Source of the DNA: Acidaminobacter hydrogenoformans DSM 2784
GTDB taxonomy: Bacteria; Bacillota; Clostridia; Peptostreptococcales; Acidaminobacteraceae
Direction: 5' to 3'
NCBI RefSeq assembly: GCF_900103005.1
Contig: NZ_FMWL01000023.1
Span: 1-40,294, forward strand
DNA: 40,294 bases
The translations under genes and the position numbers were made by a program. Under the pieces are notes generated by a model. The model did no database searches and had not been told where the DNA came from. It saw only the letters and a program-made list of their open reading frames with translations. This document shows, piece after piece, positions 23,243 to 32,184 of this stretch (its first letter is position 1; every line of letters starts with the position of its first letter).

Positions 23243-24511
23243 TTACAGCACGACTTTTGGTATGATGTTGACCGCCCTTGGCAGCGCGATCACTTTCCTG
23301 ACCTCGCGCTCCGCCATCACAGTGTCCAGCGCCGTCTGCAGGTCAGGGGCCCACTCCAGCATCATGTCTGACAAAGCCTTAGGGTCAATGTGGTCGGAGA
23401 CAATGATGACCCGGCCCTTCGTCAGCGCTCTCGCGTACATGAAGGCTTTGTTGCTCCCCACATTATAACCCTCGACCTTAAATCGTTGAATGACCTCCTC
23501 AGGGGTTTTGGCTTCCACCATCCACTCCTTGAAGACACCCTCACCAATCCCGTCCGTCCCCTCCACGAGGAGGATATAGACGCAGTTTGGCTTGCCAAGG
23601 GGCTCCGCAACAGAGAGCGCCTTTTGGGCCTGATAGAGATTGATGTCCCTGGGGTGTCCGCCCGGGCTCGTGATCACAACATCCGCAAGCTCGTGAATTT
23701 CCACCTCACAGGCCTGCTTGCAGAGCGCCACGCCCTCAGCGTGGGCCTGTTCAATCTCACCCGCCACAAAAGCAATATTTTGCTTGTGGGGATCCTGAAC
23801 GGCGTTGATCATGAATTTAACACTCAGCATTTTCGCAGCTTCAAGGGAGGCTTCATGAAACGGATTGCCATAAATGAAGCCCATAGCTGGCTCAAAAGGT
23901 CTGATTGGCAATGAATGATGGATTTTGAGACTCTTCAGCCCCGCAACGCCAGGGACAATGCTTTTGCGCCCGCCGCTGTAGCCTGCGGAGTGGTGTGGCG
24001 CGATCAAGCCCGTGGTGATCACAAAACTGCTCTCAGCGACCAGGCGGTTGACAAAGAGGGGCATGCCTTGTGACGCTTCGCCCAAATAGACGAGCTGCGC
24101 TTCATCCAGGCAGTCATGGACGTGAACCTTGAACCGCTTCCTCATTTCAGGACCAATAATTTCGTCAATTTCAGCTTCTGTCGTTGCCCTGTGGCTGCCG
24201 GTGGCCACCACAAAGGTGACCTTCTCGTCTTTGACCCCTGCCATTTCCAGACGCGCAATCAACGCCTTGACAATTTGCTTGTTGGGGCCAGGCCGGGTGT
24301 GGTCATTGACAATGATGACCACGTCATCCTCCAACTTTGCCAGTTTTTCAAGTCGCTCGGAGCCTATTGGATAATCCAGGGCTTTCTGAATCAGTTCTTC
24401 AATAGACCCGGCAGCTTTCGCGGATTCTGGATCAATGATTTGAAGCTCGACCTCATCAGAGAGGTTTGCCTGTTGATGACCTTTTCCATAAGGCAGTTTA
24501 ATCTGTTGCAT
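23243..24511 (-). CDS. LarA-family (nickel-pincer racemase/epimerase) protein
   Basis: 422 residues from the ATG at 24511, which has AAAGGAGA seven bases upstream. LarA lactate racemase residues align with an offset of one: IIVNDHTRPG (about 66-75), H107 in ATGSHR (LarA His108), H173 in APHHSAGYSGGRK (His174), K183 (Lys184) and H199 in IHHSLP (His200). These residues bind the nickel-pincer cofactor and act as acid and base. LarA homologues racemise various 2-hydroxy acids, including malate and 2-hydroxyglutarate. The cofactor-making genes larB, larC and larE are not in the window. It is last in the catabolic operon, 161 bases after the YbhJ-like aconitase. The substrate is unknown; a 2-hydroxy acid on the local pathway is likely. 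Confidence 0.88.
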   Translation of the reverse strand: MQQIKLPYGKGHQQANLSDEVELQIIDPESAKAAGSIEELIQKALDYPIGSERLEKLAKLEDDVVIIVNDHTRPGPNKQIVKALIARLEMAGVKDEKVTFVVATGSHRATTEAEIDEIIGPEMRKRFKVHVHDCLDEAQLVYLGEASQGMPLFVNRLVAESSFVITTGLIAPHHSAGYSGGRKSIVPGVAGLKSLKIHHSLPIRPFEPAMGFIYGNPFHEASLEAAKMLSVKFMINAVQDPHKQNIAFVAGEIEQAHAEGVALCKQACEVEIHELADVVITSPGGHPRDINLYQAQKALSVAEPLGKPNCVYILLVEGTDGIGEGVFKEWMVEAKTPEEVIQRFKVEGYNVGSNKAFMYARALTKGRVIIVSDHIDPKALSDMMLEWAPDLQTALDTVMAEREVRKVIALPRAVNIIPKVVL

Positions 24512-24588
24512 TTTGGGGTCTCCTTTCATTTCAACACGAATTGTCAGATCAGATGAAGGATAGCGTTGACAAGGGGTGAAATGGCGAA

Positions 24589-24633
24589 ACAGCGTCACGC
24601 TGTATGCAAAAAATGCAGGCGTCGTGACGCTGT
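24589..24633 (-). other. Intercistronic hairpin between the YbhJ-like and larA-like genes
   Basis: ACAGCGTCACG (24589-24599) pairs perfectly with CGTGACGCTGT (24623-24633), with smaller inner TGCA-TGCA arms. There is no T-run, so it is more likely an mRNA processing or stability element than a full terminator. Confidence 0.65.
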
Positions 24634-24672
24634 AAGGCTTTGAAAAAGTAATTATTGGATGCTTGTTGAGGT

Positions 24673-26967
24673 TTATTTTACTTTATAGTAGTTGATCAGG
24701 CAGCCTGCCGCAATGACTTCCCGTTCTTCCTTGGAAAGGCTTCCCAGTTTGACTGTAAAGGCTTTGACTTCATCTCCAATGACGTAAGCCGGAATCTCCG
24801 GCTGCCCACTGAGGACCGCGCTGCGGATATTTGGAATATAGACGTAGTCATCCTTGTCAAAGACTGGATCACCGCTGACTTCAAACGGCAGCATGCCCCA
24901 GTTGATGAGGTTGGATCTGTAGCGCTTAGTGGCATATTGCTTGGCGAAGTTCGCCCAGGTGCCCAAGACCTTTTGGCAGGAAGCTGCTTGTTCTCTGGCG
25001 GATCCGTCCCCAGGCATGTTGGCGAACACTGCGCTGCCTATGCCAATTTCCTTAGGATCAACCACTTTTTCCGGATCTATGGACTTAATTTTATCATAAA
25101 TTGCAGCTAAGGACGCGTCGAGCTCAACCGGGTTTTCACCATGCTCTCTTGCCACTTCCAGTTTTTGAAGGACTTTCGCGTTTGGCACAAACTGCGGATC
25201 TTTTCTTCCGAGCGTAAATTCTGCGAGTCTGATTGGATTGGAACGATAAGAAGAGGTTTCACCGGAAGGGATCAGCTCATCCGTCGTCGTTACAGGGTCT
25301 GTGATGTAAGTGATCACCTTGAGGAGAATATCTTCTGTGAGATTTGGCATAGCCGGCCAATCCTTGATATTTGGTCCCATTAGAAGCTCTGTCTCAGGGG
25401 TTTCCTTGCCAATACCATTAAAGACTCTGAAGTCATAGATGCTCTTATTGAAGGTGTATTTAGGTCTGGTGAAGTTTACATCGATCTCCGTCGCCGCAGT
25501 CAGCTTGCCGCCATTGATCGCTGTAGCCGCAATGGATCTGGCATCCATGAGGGCAACGTAGGAGATTTGGCCGTCTGTAGGCTTTGAGCCTTCGCGGTTA
25601 GGGAAGTTGCGCGTCGCATGACGGATTGAGAATTCCTGATTCGCCGGTGTGTCTCCTGCGCCAAAGCACGGACCACAGAACGCTTCTCTGACAATTACAC
25701 CCGCACTCATGAAGGTTTCCATAGCACCGTTTCGGACGAGCTCAATATTGATAGGCTGGCTGCCCGGATAAACGCTCATTGTAAACGTACCGTTGCCCGT
25801 AGACCCGCCGCGCATAATATCCGCTGCATCCGTGAGGTTCTCAAAGGTACCGCCGGAGCAGCCCGCAATAATGCCCTGGTCCACCATAAACGCACCATTT
25901 CTGAGTTTGCTTCTGAGGTTGATGTCGAGATTAGGAACGTCAAACTGCTTTCTGCCTTCTACCTCAATGTAATTTATGATCTCCGCCGCATTGGCTTTAA
26001 ACTCTTCAATAGTATAGATATTGCTTGGGTGGAATGGCATAGCAATAGTTGGCTTAATGGCAGAAAGGTCTACATAAACCAAACCGTCATAATAGGCCAC
26101 CGCTTCAGGCTTAAGCGTTTTGTAGTCGCCTTCGCGGCCATGGATCAAGAAGTATTCCTTCACTTGGTCATCTGTTTCCCAAATGGAAGAGAGGCAAGTG
26201 GTTTCAGTGGTCATGACATCAATGCCATTTCTGTAGTCCACGCTGAGATTTTGAATACCATCCCCAATGAACTCCATGACTTTGTTTTTGACATAGCCAT
26301 TGTTGTAGACGTTGCCAATAATCTGAAGGGCGACGTCCTGAGGGCCAACACCTGGCTGAGGCTTGCCTGTCAGATAAACCGCAATGACTTCCGGCTTCGC
26401 GAGGTCATAGGTTTTGCCAAGGAGCTGCTTCGCAAGCTCGCCGCCGCCTTCGCCAATAGCCATAGTGCCAAGGGCGCCGTAACGGGTGTGGCTGTCTGAT
26501 CCAAGAATCATATTGCCAGGCTTCGCCATCATTTCGCGGTTATAAGAGTGAATGACCGCCAGATTGGTTGGAACATAAATACCGCCATACTTTTGCGCCG
26601 CGGATAAGGCGAACTTATGGTCGTCTTCGTTGATCGTGCCACCCACCGCGCAGAGGCTGTTATGGCAGTTGGTCATGACAAAAGGCATTGGGAACTTTTC
26701 CATGCCGCTGGCTCTTGCAGTTTGGATGATGCCAACGTATGTAATATCGTGGGCTGTCAGCGAGTCAAATTTCAGCTTCAGCAGGCCACCCTGCTCAGCA
26801 TGGTTGTGGGCCTGAATAACGCCATAAGCCATAGTCCCTTGCTTGGCTGCTTCCTTGTCAGCAGATTGACCCAGCATACTGGCAAGCTTTGCCTGAGCCT
26901 CCGCGTCATCTTTGACAATTTCTCGTCCGTTTAATACATAAGCACCAGTTTCAAAACATTTTACCAT
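24673..26967 (-). CDS. Aconitase-family hydratase, YbhJ type
   Basis: 764 residues, start supported by TGAGGTC seven bases before the ATG. The [4Fe-4S] ligands are present: one Cys in IIAGCSGGTFENL (about residue 369, replacing GSCTN) and two in REAFCGPCFGAGDT (about 430-433). GSDSHTRYGALGTMAIGEGG and the swivel-domain motif GDGSAREQAASC are further hallmarks. Length and motifs resemble E. coli YbhJ, a putative hydratase of the aconitase superfamily with no proven substrate. In E. coli, ybhJ lies in the stretch pgl-ybhD-ybhH-ybhI-ybhJ, with a lactonase, a LysR regulator and a transporter, much like this locus. It follows tctA after a strong hairpin. The substrate is unknown. Confidence 0.82.
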   Translation of the reverse strand: MVKCFETGAYVLNGREIVKDDAEAQAKLASMLGQSADKEAAKQGTMAYGVIQAHNHAEQGGLLKLKFDSLTAHDITYVGIIQTARASGMEKFPMPFVMTNCHNSLCAVGGTINEDDHKFALSAAQKYGGIYVPTNLAVIHSYNREMMAKPGNMILGSDSHTRYGALGTMAIGEGGGELAKQLLGKTYDLAKPEVIAVYLTGKPQPGVGPQDVALQIIGNVYNNGYVKNKVMEFIGDGIQNLSVDYRNGIDVMTTETTCLSSIWETDDQVKEYFLIHGREGDYKTLKPEAVAYYDGLVYVDLSAIKPTIAMPFHPSNIYTIEEFKANAAEIINYIEVEGRKQFDVPNLDINLRSKLRNGAFMVDQGIIAGCSGGTFENLTDAADIMRGGSTGNGTFTMSVYPGSQPINIELVRNGAMETFMSAGVIVREAFCGPCFGAGDTPANQEFSIRHATRNFPNREGSKPTDGQISYVALMDARSIAATAINGGKLTAATEIDVNFTRPKYTFNKSIYDFRVFNGIGKETPETELLMGPNIKDWPAMPNLTEDILLKVITYITDPVTTTDELIPSGETSSYRSNPIRLAEFTLGRKDPQFVPNAKVLQKLEVAREHGENPVELDASLAAIYDKIKSIDPEKVVDPKEIGIGSAVFANMPGDGSAREQAASCQKVLGTWANFAKQYATKRYRSNLINWGMLPFEVSGDPVFDKDDYVYIPNIRSAVLSGQPEIPAYVIGDEVKAFTVKLGSLSKEEREVIAAGCLINYYKVK

Positions 26968-27003
26968 TTACATGACCTCACTTTCTTATCCAAAGATAGA
27001 TTC

Positions 27004-27039
27004 GACTAAACCCTTATCTTTGAGGATAAGGGTTTAGTC
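27004..27039 (-). other. Intercistronic hairpin between tctA and the YbhJ-like gene
   Basis: GACTAAACCCTTATC (27004-27018) pairs perfectly with GATAAGGGTTTAGTC (27025-27039) around a 6-base loop. On the minus strand it is followed by GAATCTATC and not a T-run, so partial termination or mRNA stabilisation is more likely than a stop of the operon. Confidence 0.7.
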
Positions 27040-27069
27040 AGGGGATTATATAAATGTTACATTTATACC

Positions 27070-28578
27070 TTATGCAGCTGTTTTTGGATTCATTTTGTTC
27101 AGGATCGTCTTAATGAGCGGCCAGAACAAAGCGATGGCACTGATAATTAAAATAGTTGCGGTAATTGGCTTAGCGAAAACTGCCAAAATGTCACCTTCAG
27201 TCAGCATGACCGCTCTTCTGAAGTTGGATTCAACCATGCCGCCAAGGACGAGGCCCAAGATCAGCGCAGCCGTGTTATAGCCAAACTTGGAGTAGAAGTA
27301 GCCAAAGATGCCAGCGACGACCATCAGCAGAACGCTGCCTGTGTTATTCTGGAGCGCGTAGCTGCCCACCACGGAGAAGAGAATAATGATAGGACCGAGG
27401 ATGCTGTATGGGATAGAAAGAATTTTACTGAAGATTTTTGCGATTCCGAGTGAAATAACAACCATGATGACATTTGTGACCATCATGGACACGAAGACGC
27501 TGGAAAGGTACTGAGGCTGAGTCTTGAGGAGCATAGGCCCCATTTGGACACCCTTCATGATAAGTGCGGACATCATAACCGCAGCTGCGTTGCCGCCCGG
27601 TATACCAAGGGAAAGGAGCGGGACCATGGAACCGCCGGTAGCGGCGTTGTTCGCTGTCTCAGAAGCTGCGACACCTCTTGGGTTGCCTTTGCCGTAGGTC
27701 TCAGGATTTTTTGAGGTTTTAACTTCGACAGCGTAGCTGAGGAACGACGCAATGGTAGCGCCGGCGCCAGGCAGGATACCAACCGCTGTGCCAAGAATTG
27801 CGGATCTCACTATGGTCAGTTTCATCTTCCACAGCTCAACCATAGAGATAATGCCGTCCTTGACGCCGTCTTTGTGACCTCCGGCGACATCCTCAATTTT
27901 GGTTCTCTTAAGGGTTTCCTTGAGTACCTGGGTCACGGCGAACATACCAATCATGACCGGAATCATTTCAACGCCTGATAGCAGCGTTGAGTTGCCCCAT
28001 GTGAATCGCGCAAGACCCATAATGGGGTCCATACCAACAGTTGCCAGCCAAAGACCCATGAGGCCTGAAATAATCGTTTTAATGACGTTGCCTTCATCCA
28101 GAGCCGTCAAGATAGACAGACCCATGAAAGAAATCGCAAACATTTCAGAAGAACCAAATTTCAGTGCCGCGTTGGAAAGCTGTGGACTGAGGAGAAACAT
28201 TGCGAGGGCTGCGACAATACCGCCAATAGCGGATGTGATCAGCGAGATGCTGAGGGCTTTCGTCGCGAGTCCCTGCTGCAGCATTGGGTAACCGTCAAAA
28301 GTCGTCGTAGCGCTGGAAGGCGTACCTGGAATCTTAAACAGGATTGCAGTAATACCACCACCGGTGATGGCCGCGCAGTAGACGGCAACGAGAAACGCAA
28401 TGGACGTTACAGGATCCATGGTGTATGTAAACGTCATGGCGAGAACGACTGCCATTGTGGAGCTGACACCCGGCATTGCGCCAAAGATGACACCCAGGGT
28501 TGTACCAAAGACGATCAGCAAAAAGGTCAAAGGATTGAATACGACCTCAACGCCCATCATTAAAATATCCATGCTCAT
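27070..28578 (-). CDS. tctA: Tripartite tricarboxylate transporter, large membrane subunit TctA
   Basis: 502 residues with about eleven to twelve membrane segments. The family signatures are GTTLGVIFGAMPGVSSTMAVVLAMTFTY near residue 25 and the second loop AVGILPGAGATIASFLSYAVEVKTSKNPETYGKGNPRGVAASETANNAATGGSMVPLLSLGIPG, shortened here only for reference to its key GxxPGxG and ETANNA elements. TctA forms the substrate channel driven by the proton or sodium gradient, with TctB and the binding protein TctC. AAGGAGG lies before the start. It follows tctB by 13 bases in the order C-B-A. Confidence 0.93.
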   Translation of the reverse strand: MSMDILMMGVEVVFNPLTFLLIVFGTTLGVIFGAMPGVSSTMAVVLAMTFTYTMDPVTSIAFLVAVYCAAITGGGITAILFKIPGTPSSATTTFDGYPMLQQGLATKALSISLITSAIGGIVAALAMFLLSPQLSNAALKFGSSEMFAISFMGLSILTALDEGNVIKTIISGLMGLWLATVGMDPIMGLARFTWGNSTLLSGVEMIPVMIGMFAVTQVLKETLKRTKIEDVAGGHKDGVKDGIISMVELWKMKLTIVRSAILGTAVGILPGAGATIASFLSYAVEVKTSKNPETYGKGNPRGVAASETANNAATGGSMVPLLSLGIPGGNAAAVMMSALIMKGVQMGPMLLKTQPQYLSSVFVSMMVTNVIMVVISLGIAKIFSKILSIPYSILGPIIILFSVVGSYALQNNTGSVLLMVVAGIFGYFYSKFGYNTAALILGLVLGGMVESNFRRAVMLTEGDILAVFAKPITATILIISAIALFWPLIKTILNKMNPKTAA

Positions 28579-28591
28579 TATGCTGACCTCC

Positions 28592-29122
28592 TTAAATCGA
28601 TTCTAACATTAGCGCAAATTCTCGGAATATGCCAGCACCTCTTGGGAGCATGATATCGAGACCGTAGCTGAAAATGATGTAAAATACAACGACAGATAAA
28701 ATGGAGACCGGAATCAGTCGGTTGATTCTCTTTTCACCAAGTAAGTAGGAATAAAGGCCGAATAGAATGATAGAGGAAACAATAAAACCTGTATACTCGA
28801 GTACCATGGAATAGATCACCATGAGTGAGCTTCCGAGGAACAATTTATTCTTGACAAGCTCCTTGACGTTCAGCCTGAAAGAAGCGCTATTTTCTTTTTT
28901 ACTGTCCTTGATCAGCCTGTACATATTGATCAGCATGAAGACAATCAACAAAATCAAAATCATGCGTGGCCACTCTATACCATCTATTTGGTTAGGGGCT
29001 TCTTCAGGTGCATTGACACCAATGTAGAAATAAGCATAGATAAAAAATATTGATAGTACTGCGTTAAAGATGATCTCTAAAGTCACTGATATCACTCCCA
29101 TAAATAATAAACGAGATCTCAT
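28592..29122 (-). CDS. tctB: Tripartite tricarboxylate transporter, small membrane subunit TctB
   Basis: 176 residues with four or five membrane segments (FNAVLSIFFIYAYFYIGV, WPRMILILLIVFMLINMYRLI, LFLGSSLMVIYSMVLEYTGFIVSSIILFGLYS, LIPVSILSVVVFYIIFSYGLDIMLPRG). The last, with the YGLDIMLPRG ending, is a typical TctB feature. It lies between tctC and tctA. The start is ambiguous: the ATG at 29122 has AGGTG very close to it, and the ATG at 29101 has no good site. Confidence 0.9.
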   Translation of the reverse strand: MRSRLLFMGVISVTLEIIFNAVLSIFFIYAYFYIGVNAPEEAPNQIDGIEWPRMILILLIVFMLINMYRLIKDSKKENSASFRLNVKELVKNKLFLGSSLMVIYSMVLEYTGFIVSSIILFGLYSYLLGEKRINRLIPVSILSVVVFYIIFSYGLDIMLPRGAGIFREFALMLESI

Positions 29123-29241
29123 ACACCTGAAAAGGACATTTGCGAAAGCTATAAAACATCATTATTAGAATCTAATCTTAATATGGCTCTTAATATGAAT
29201 TTCGCTATGATCATTCAGTTCTGAAAATCTTATGTCTTATG

Positions 29242-29279
29242 TTGTATACAACCCTCACATTTGTGAGGGTTGCATACAA
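29242..29279 (-). other. Intercistronic hairpin between tctC and tctB
   Basis: TTGTATACAACCCTCACA (29242-29259) and TGTGAGGGTTGCATACAA (29262-29279) form an 18-bp stem with one mismatch and a 2-base loop. No T-run follows on the minus strand. Hairpins behind binding-protein genes commonly stabilise the upstream mRNA so that more binding protein than membrane subunits is made; this is inferred here. Confidence 0.8.
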
Positions 29280-29334
29280 TGTCATATTTGTTTCACTTTA
29301 TTTTCTCTATAGCCACTAATTTTAAGTTGTTGAA

Positions 29335-30354
29335 TTAGTTGGCAAGAAGATCTTCCATGATGGTGTAGTATTCAGTCCAAACTTGACCAAACTCTTCTGG
29401 GCCAGCGAAGCCAGGGCGGTCTGTAAGACCAACGCTTTGCTTCCACTCGTTCCACTCTGGGTCTGCGTCTGCTCTCTCAATAGCAGCCGCTAAAGCGTCA
29501 ATAGCTTCTTGAGGTGTACCATTGTGAGCGACAATACCTCTCCAAGGACCAATGTAAGCATTGATTCCGAGCTCGCCTGTGCACTCTGTCTCAGGAAGTG
29601 TGGAGCCTCTTTGCTCAGCAAGGAGAACGATCGCTTTCATGTCGCCGGAATCGACGAATGCTTTGCCGTCAAACGGGCTGGTAAGAACCATGTCCGTATG
29701 GCCGCCCATGATCGCAGCGTTTGCTTCCGCGCCGCTTGCATAAGGAATAAAGTTTGCTTTGATGCCAATTTCATCAAAGAGCTGACCAGCAGCAACGCCG
29801 TCAATACCTTGGATGGACATCATACCAACAGATGGCACATAGTCAGGGTTAGCTTTGCAGTATTCAATCATTTCGCCAACAGTGCTGTAAGGTACTTGCG
29901 TTCCTGCAAGAAGGACGTTGGAGTCATGAACAAGTCTTGCGACAGGAATTGTTTCGTTGAAGATATCAAAATTGACCGTCTTGTTGATAGCAGCAATGAT
30001 GTGAGAAGGTGTGTACATAGCGAAGACATAACCGTCATGTGGTTGGTTCGCGTAGAACTCTGCGCCTACAACGCCGCCAGCGCCCTCTTTGTTGTTGATT
30101 TTGACTGGGACGCCAAGCTCTTTTTCGAGAGCTGGCTGAAGTGCTCTGATCGTTGTGTCCGTACCGCTGCCAGGACCGAAAGTAATGATTAATTCAATAG
30201 GTCTGTCAAATTTGAATTCCTCAGTTGCTGCAGGTGTTTCGCCTTCTGCAGGCTCCGCAGGTGCTGCCGGCTCTTCAGCCGGCTTGCTGCAGCCAGCAAA
30301 CGCGAGTACAAGCATCATAACCAGTGCTGTCATAAGTAACCATTTTTTCTTCAT
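29335..30354 (-). CDS. tctC: Tripartite tricarboxylate transporter substrate-binding lipoprotein TctC
   Basis: 339 residues. A lipoprotein signal (MKKKWLLMTALVMMLVLAF, lipobox AFAGC, cysteine about residue 22) anchors it to the outer face of the membrane. A Pro/Ala/Glu-rich linker (about 24-48) follows. The mature part is a Bug-type binding domain: RPIELIITFGPGSGTDTTIRALQPALEKELG, then INNKEGAGGVVGAEF, the usual sites that hold carboxylate groups of the ligand. The start has AAAGGGGAA upstream. It is read from its own predicted promoter about 190 bases upstream. The ligand (citrate, isocitrate, tricarballylate or other) cannot be deduced from sequence. Confidence 0.93.
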   Translation of the reverse strand: MKKKWLLMTALVMMLVLAFAGCSKPAEEPAAPAEPAEGETPAATEEFKFDRPIELIITFGPGSGTDTTIRALQPALEKELGVPVKINNKEGAGGVVGAEFYANQPHDGYVFAMYTPSHIIAAINKTVNFDIFNETIPVARLVHDSNVLLAGTQVPYSTVGEMIEYCKANPDYVPSVGMMSIQGIDGVAAGQLFDEIGIKANFIPYASGAEANAAIMGGHTDMVLTSPFDGKAFVDSGDMKAIVLLAEQRGSTLPETECTGELGINAYIGPWRGIVAHNGTPQEAIDALAAAIERADADPEWNEWKQSVGLTDRPGFAGPEEFGQVWTEYYTIMEDLLAN

Positions 30355-30547
30355 TTTCCGTTCCCCTTTACTTTTTAGTGTACGTTTCGCTGCAATTGCC
30401 TTCTCTATGTTACTTTTGACGATCAGCCCCCTTTTCGGATTGTGGCTTTGTTCCTTAAATTAAAAGGCAGCCACGCCCGTAATTTTTCCTGTATGTGCAT
30501 AAGACTTCAGGAACAAATTTGGGTGTTGTGTCTGATCGACTGACTTC

Positions 30548-30614
30548 ATTATATCCCTTTGTGAGTTCTTGTACTAATATTAATATTTTATTGAACCTCA
30601 TAAAAGAATTTTAT
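30548..30614 (-). promoter_or_regulatory. Promoter of tctCBA with a CcpC-type dyad upstream
   Basis: On the minus strand TTAGTA (30572-30577) and TATAAT (30548-30553) are 18 bases apart. The dyad ATAAAA-N3-TTTTAT (30600-30614), which fits ATAA-N7-TTAT, is centred 56.5 bases from the centre of the -10 box, nearly the spacing found at the aconitase and lactonase promoters. The 187-nt leader after the predicted start and the rest of 30355-30757 hold no gene that I can support. Confidence 0.5.
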
Positions 30615-30757
30615 ATCTTCTTTGTCAATCTGTCAGTCGAACGACATTTAATGTGTGTTTCAGACCTTTTTTATATAGGTTTTCAGGCAAATGCCATTTT
30701 GAATCAGGCAGAAATCAAGTTGAAATATTTTATTATAAACTATCTGAAAATGTCCAG

Positions 30758-32110
30758 TTAAGCCATGTCACTGAGCTTCAGCGCTTCTATCTCAAGAAAA
30801 CTCTGAATGATCATTTTAGGGTCGTCATAAGCCACTTTTATAAGGGGTTCGACTTTCTTGTTGAGGTCTTCAGGGGTAAGCGGTTGGTCCACACTGCCCA
30901 AGGCATCTTTTATTTCAGTTTCATAGGTGTCTCCGCTGTTCATAGTGATTATGGCGCGGCAGCCCCAATGCTTTGGATACCTGGAAGTAAAGGTTTCCTC
31001 CGGTCTTACTTCAACCTTGCTGAGCAAACTTTGTACAGCAGGATCCTGGATTGCCTCCGGGAGGAAAGATTCAATGTTGACTGTCCCTTTTAAAAGCGCG
31101 GCAGCTACAGTATATGGAATAGAGAATTTCGCATCCACTGGGGTCTTGGGCTTCAAACTGCCTTCCGTAAGGCCACACTGCTTATAGCCAACCAAATAGG
31201 TCTCAACTTCAATTTTCTTGATCTCATCTGATGCAATTGGATAATGTCCGCTGAGATAAAGGGCAGCATCAATGGCACAATGGGTGCTTCTGCAGCATGG
31301 ATAAGGTTTTATGTCCACCTTGAGGATCTCAAAATCTTTTCCAAGTCCCTCTGTCACCGCTGTATAGCTGTATTCATCTGACATCGCTTTAAATAAACCA
31401 CCATCAAACGCTGATAAAATCTTAGTCGGTCCTGTCATTCCAGATTTCGCCAGAAGCGCAGCTTCAATGCCGCTGACTGCTGCCCTGCCAGGATGAAGGA
31501 TCTTCGAGCTGGCACTGTCCTCAAGGAATGCCCAAACGCCAAAAGATTGGGTACCTGCCATCCCAAGGGCGTGCACCGTCTTTTCAGCGTCCAGACCCAG
31601 AAGCTTCGCAGCAGCTGCCGCCGCACCAAAGGTTCCTGCTGTTGACGTCACGTGCCAGCCCCGGTTTCTGTGGCTGGAAACGCCAAAGCCCATGCCAATC
31701 CGCGACATGACTTCGTAGCCGCAGATGACCGCCTCCAAGAACTGGGCGCCTGTAAGATCAAGATGCTGACTGAGGGCAAAGGCAGCGGGTACAACGACTG
31801 TACCAATATGAGTTTTGGAGCTCGTATGGACGTCGTCCAGTTCCAGGCGGTGACCCATCATGCCATTTAGAAATGCCGCCTGAAGAAAAGGCATCTTTTT
31901 CTCAAAGCCCCAAACGGCAGCGTCACCCCCACCTGGGTAAAGGCTCTGATAGGTGCTTACAATTTTCTGAATCAAGGGGTCCCTGGTGGCGCCGGCCGCA
32001 GCGCCAAAGGTGTCAAGGACACAGAGCTTTGCAGCATCTATGACCTTTTTATCAAGGTTCTCAAGTTTGAGGTCGTGGATAAAGCCTGCTAAAATTTCGA
32101 GTTCATACAT
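30758..32110 (-). CDS. MmgE/PrpD family protein
   Basis: 450 residues from the ATG at 32110, with AAAGGTGG eleven bases upstream; a GTG further upstream overlaps that site. Family motifs are GHRLELDDVHTSSKTHIGTVVVPAAFALSQ (about residue 87), YEVMSRIGMGF, FGAAAAAAKLLGLDAEKTVHALGMAGTQS and DIKPYPCCRSTHCAIDAAL. This family includes 2-methylcitrate dehydratase (PrpD), cis-aconitate decarboxylase and iminodisuccinate epimerase; all act on small di- or tricarboxylates without metal or with none tightly bound. No prpB or prpC is nearby, so the methylcitrate cycle is unlikely. It lies in one operon between rraA-like and tctC genes. Confidence 0.88.
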   Translation of the reverse strand: MYELEILAGFIHDLKLENLDKKVIDAAKLCVLDTFGAAAGATRDPLIQKIVSTYQSLYPGGGDAAVWGFEKKMPFLQAAFLNGMMGHRLELDDVHTSSKTHIGTVVVPAAFALSQHLDLTGAQFLEAVICGYEVMSRIGMGFGVSSHRNRGWHVTSTAGTFGAAAAAAKLLGLDAEKTVHALGMAGTQSFGVWAFLEDSASSKILHPGRAAVSGIEAALLAKSGMTGPTKILSAFDGGLFKAMSDEYSYTAVTEGLGKDFEILKVDIKPYPCCRSTHCAIDAALYLSGHYPIASDEIKKIEVETYLVGYKQCGLTEGSLKPKTPVDAKFSIPYTVAAALLKGTVNIESFLPEAIQDPAVQSLLSKVEVRPEETFTSRYPKHWGCRAIITMNSGDTYETEIKDALGSVDQPLTPEDLNKKVEPLIKVAYDDPKMIIQSFLEIEALKLSDMA

Positions 32111-32184
32111 TATTTCACTGACCACCTTTTCGTAATCGTAAGTGAAGCGTCGTTTTTATCATTCCATTAATATATCATAATATT

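Noticed and set aside
30758..32110. Methylcitrate cycle (prp) operon
   Set aside because: A PrpD-family gene is present, but no methylcitrate synthase or methylisocitrate lyase lies nearby, and 2-methylisocitrate could not be oxidised by the ICDH-like enzyme because its hydroxyl is tertiary.
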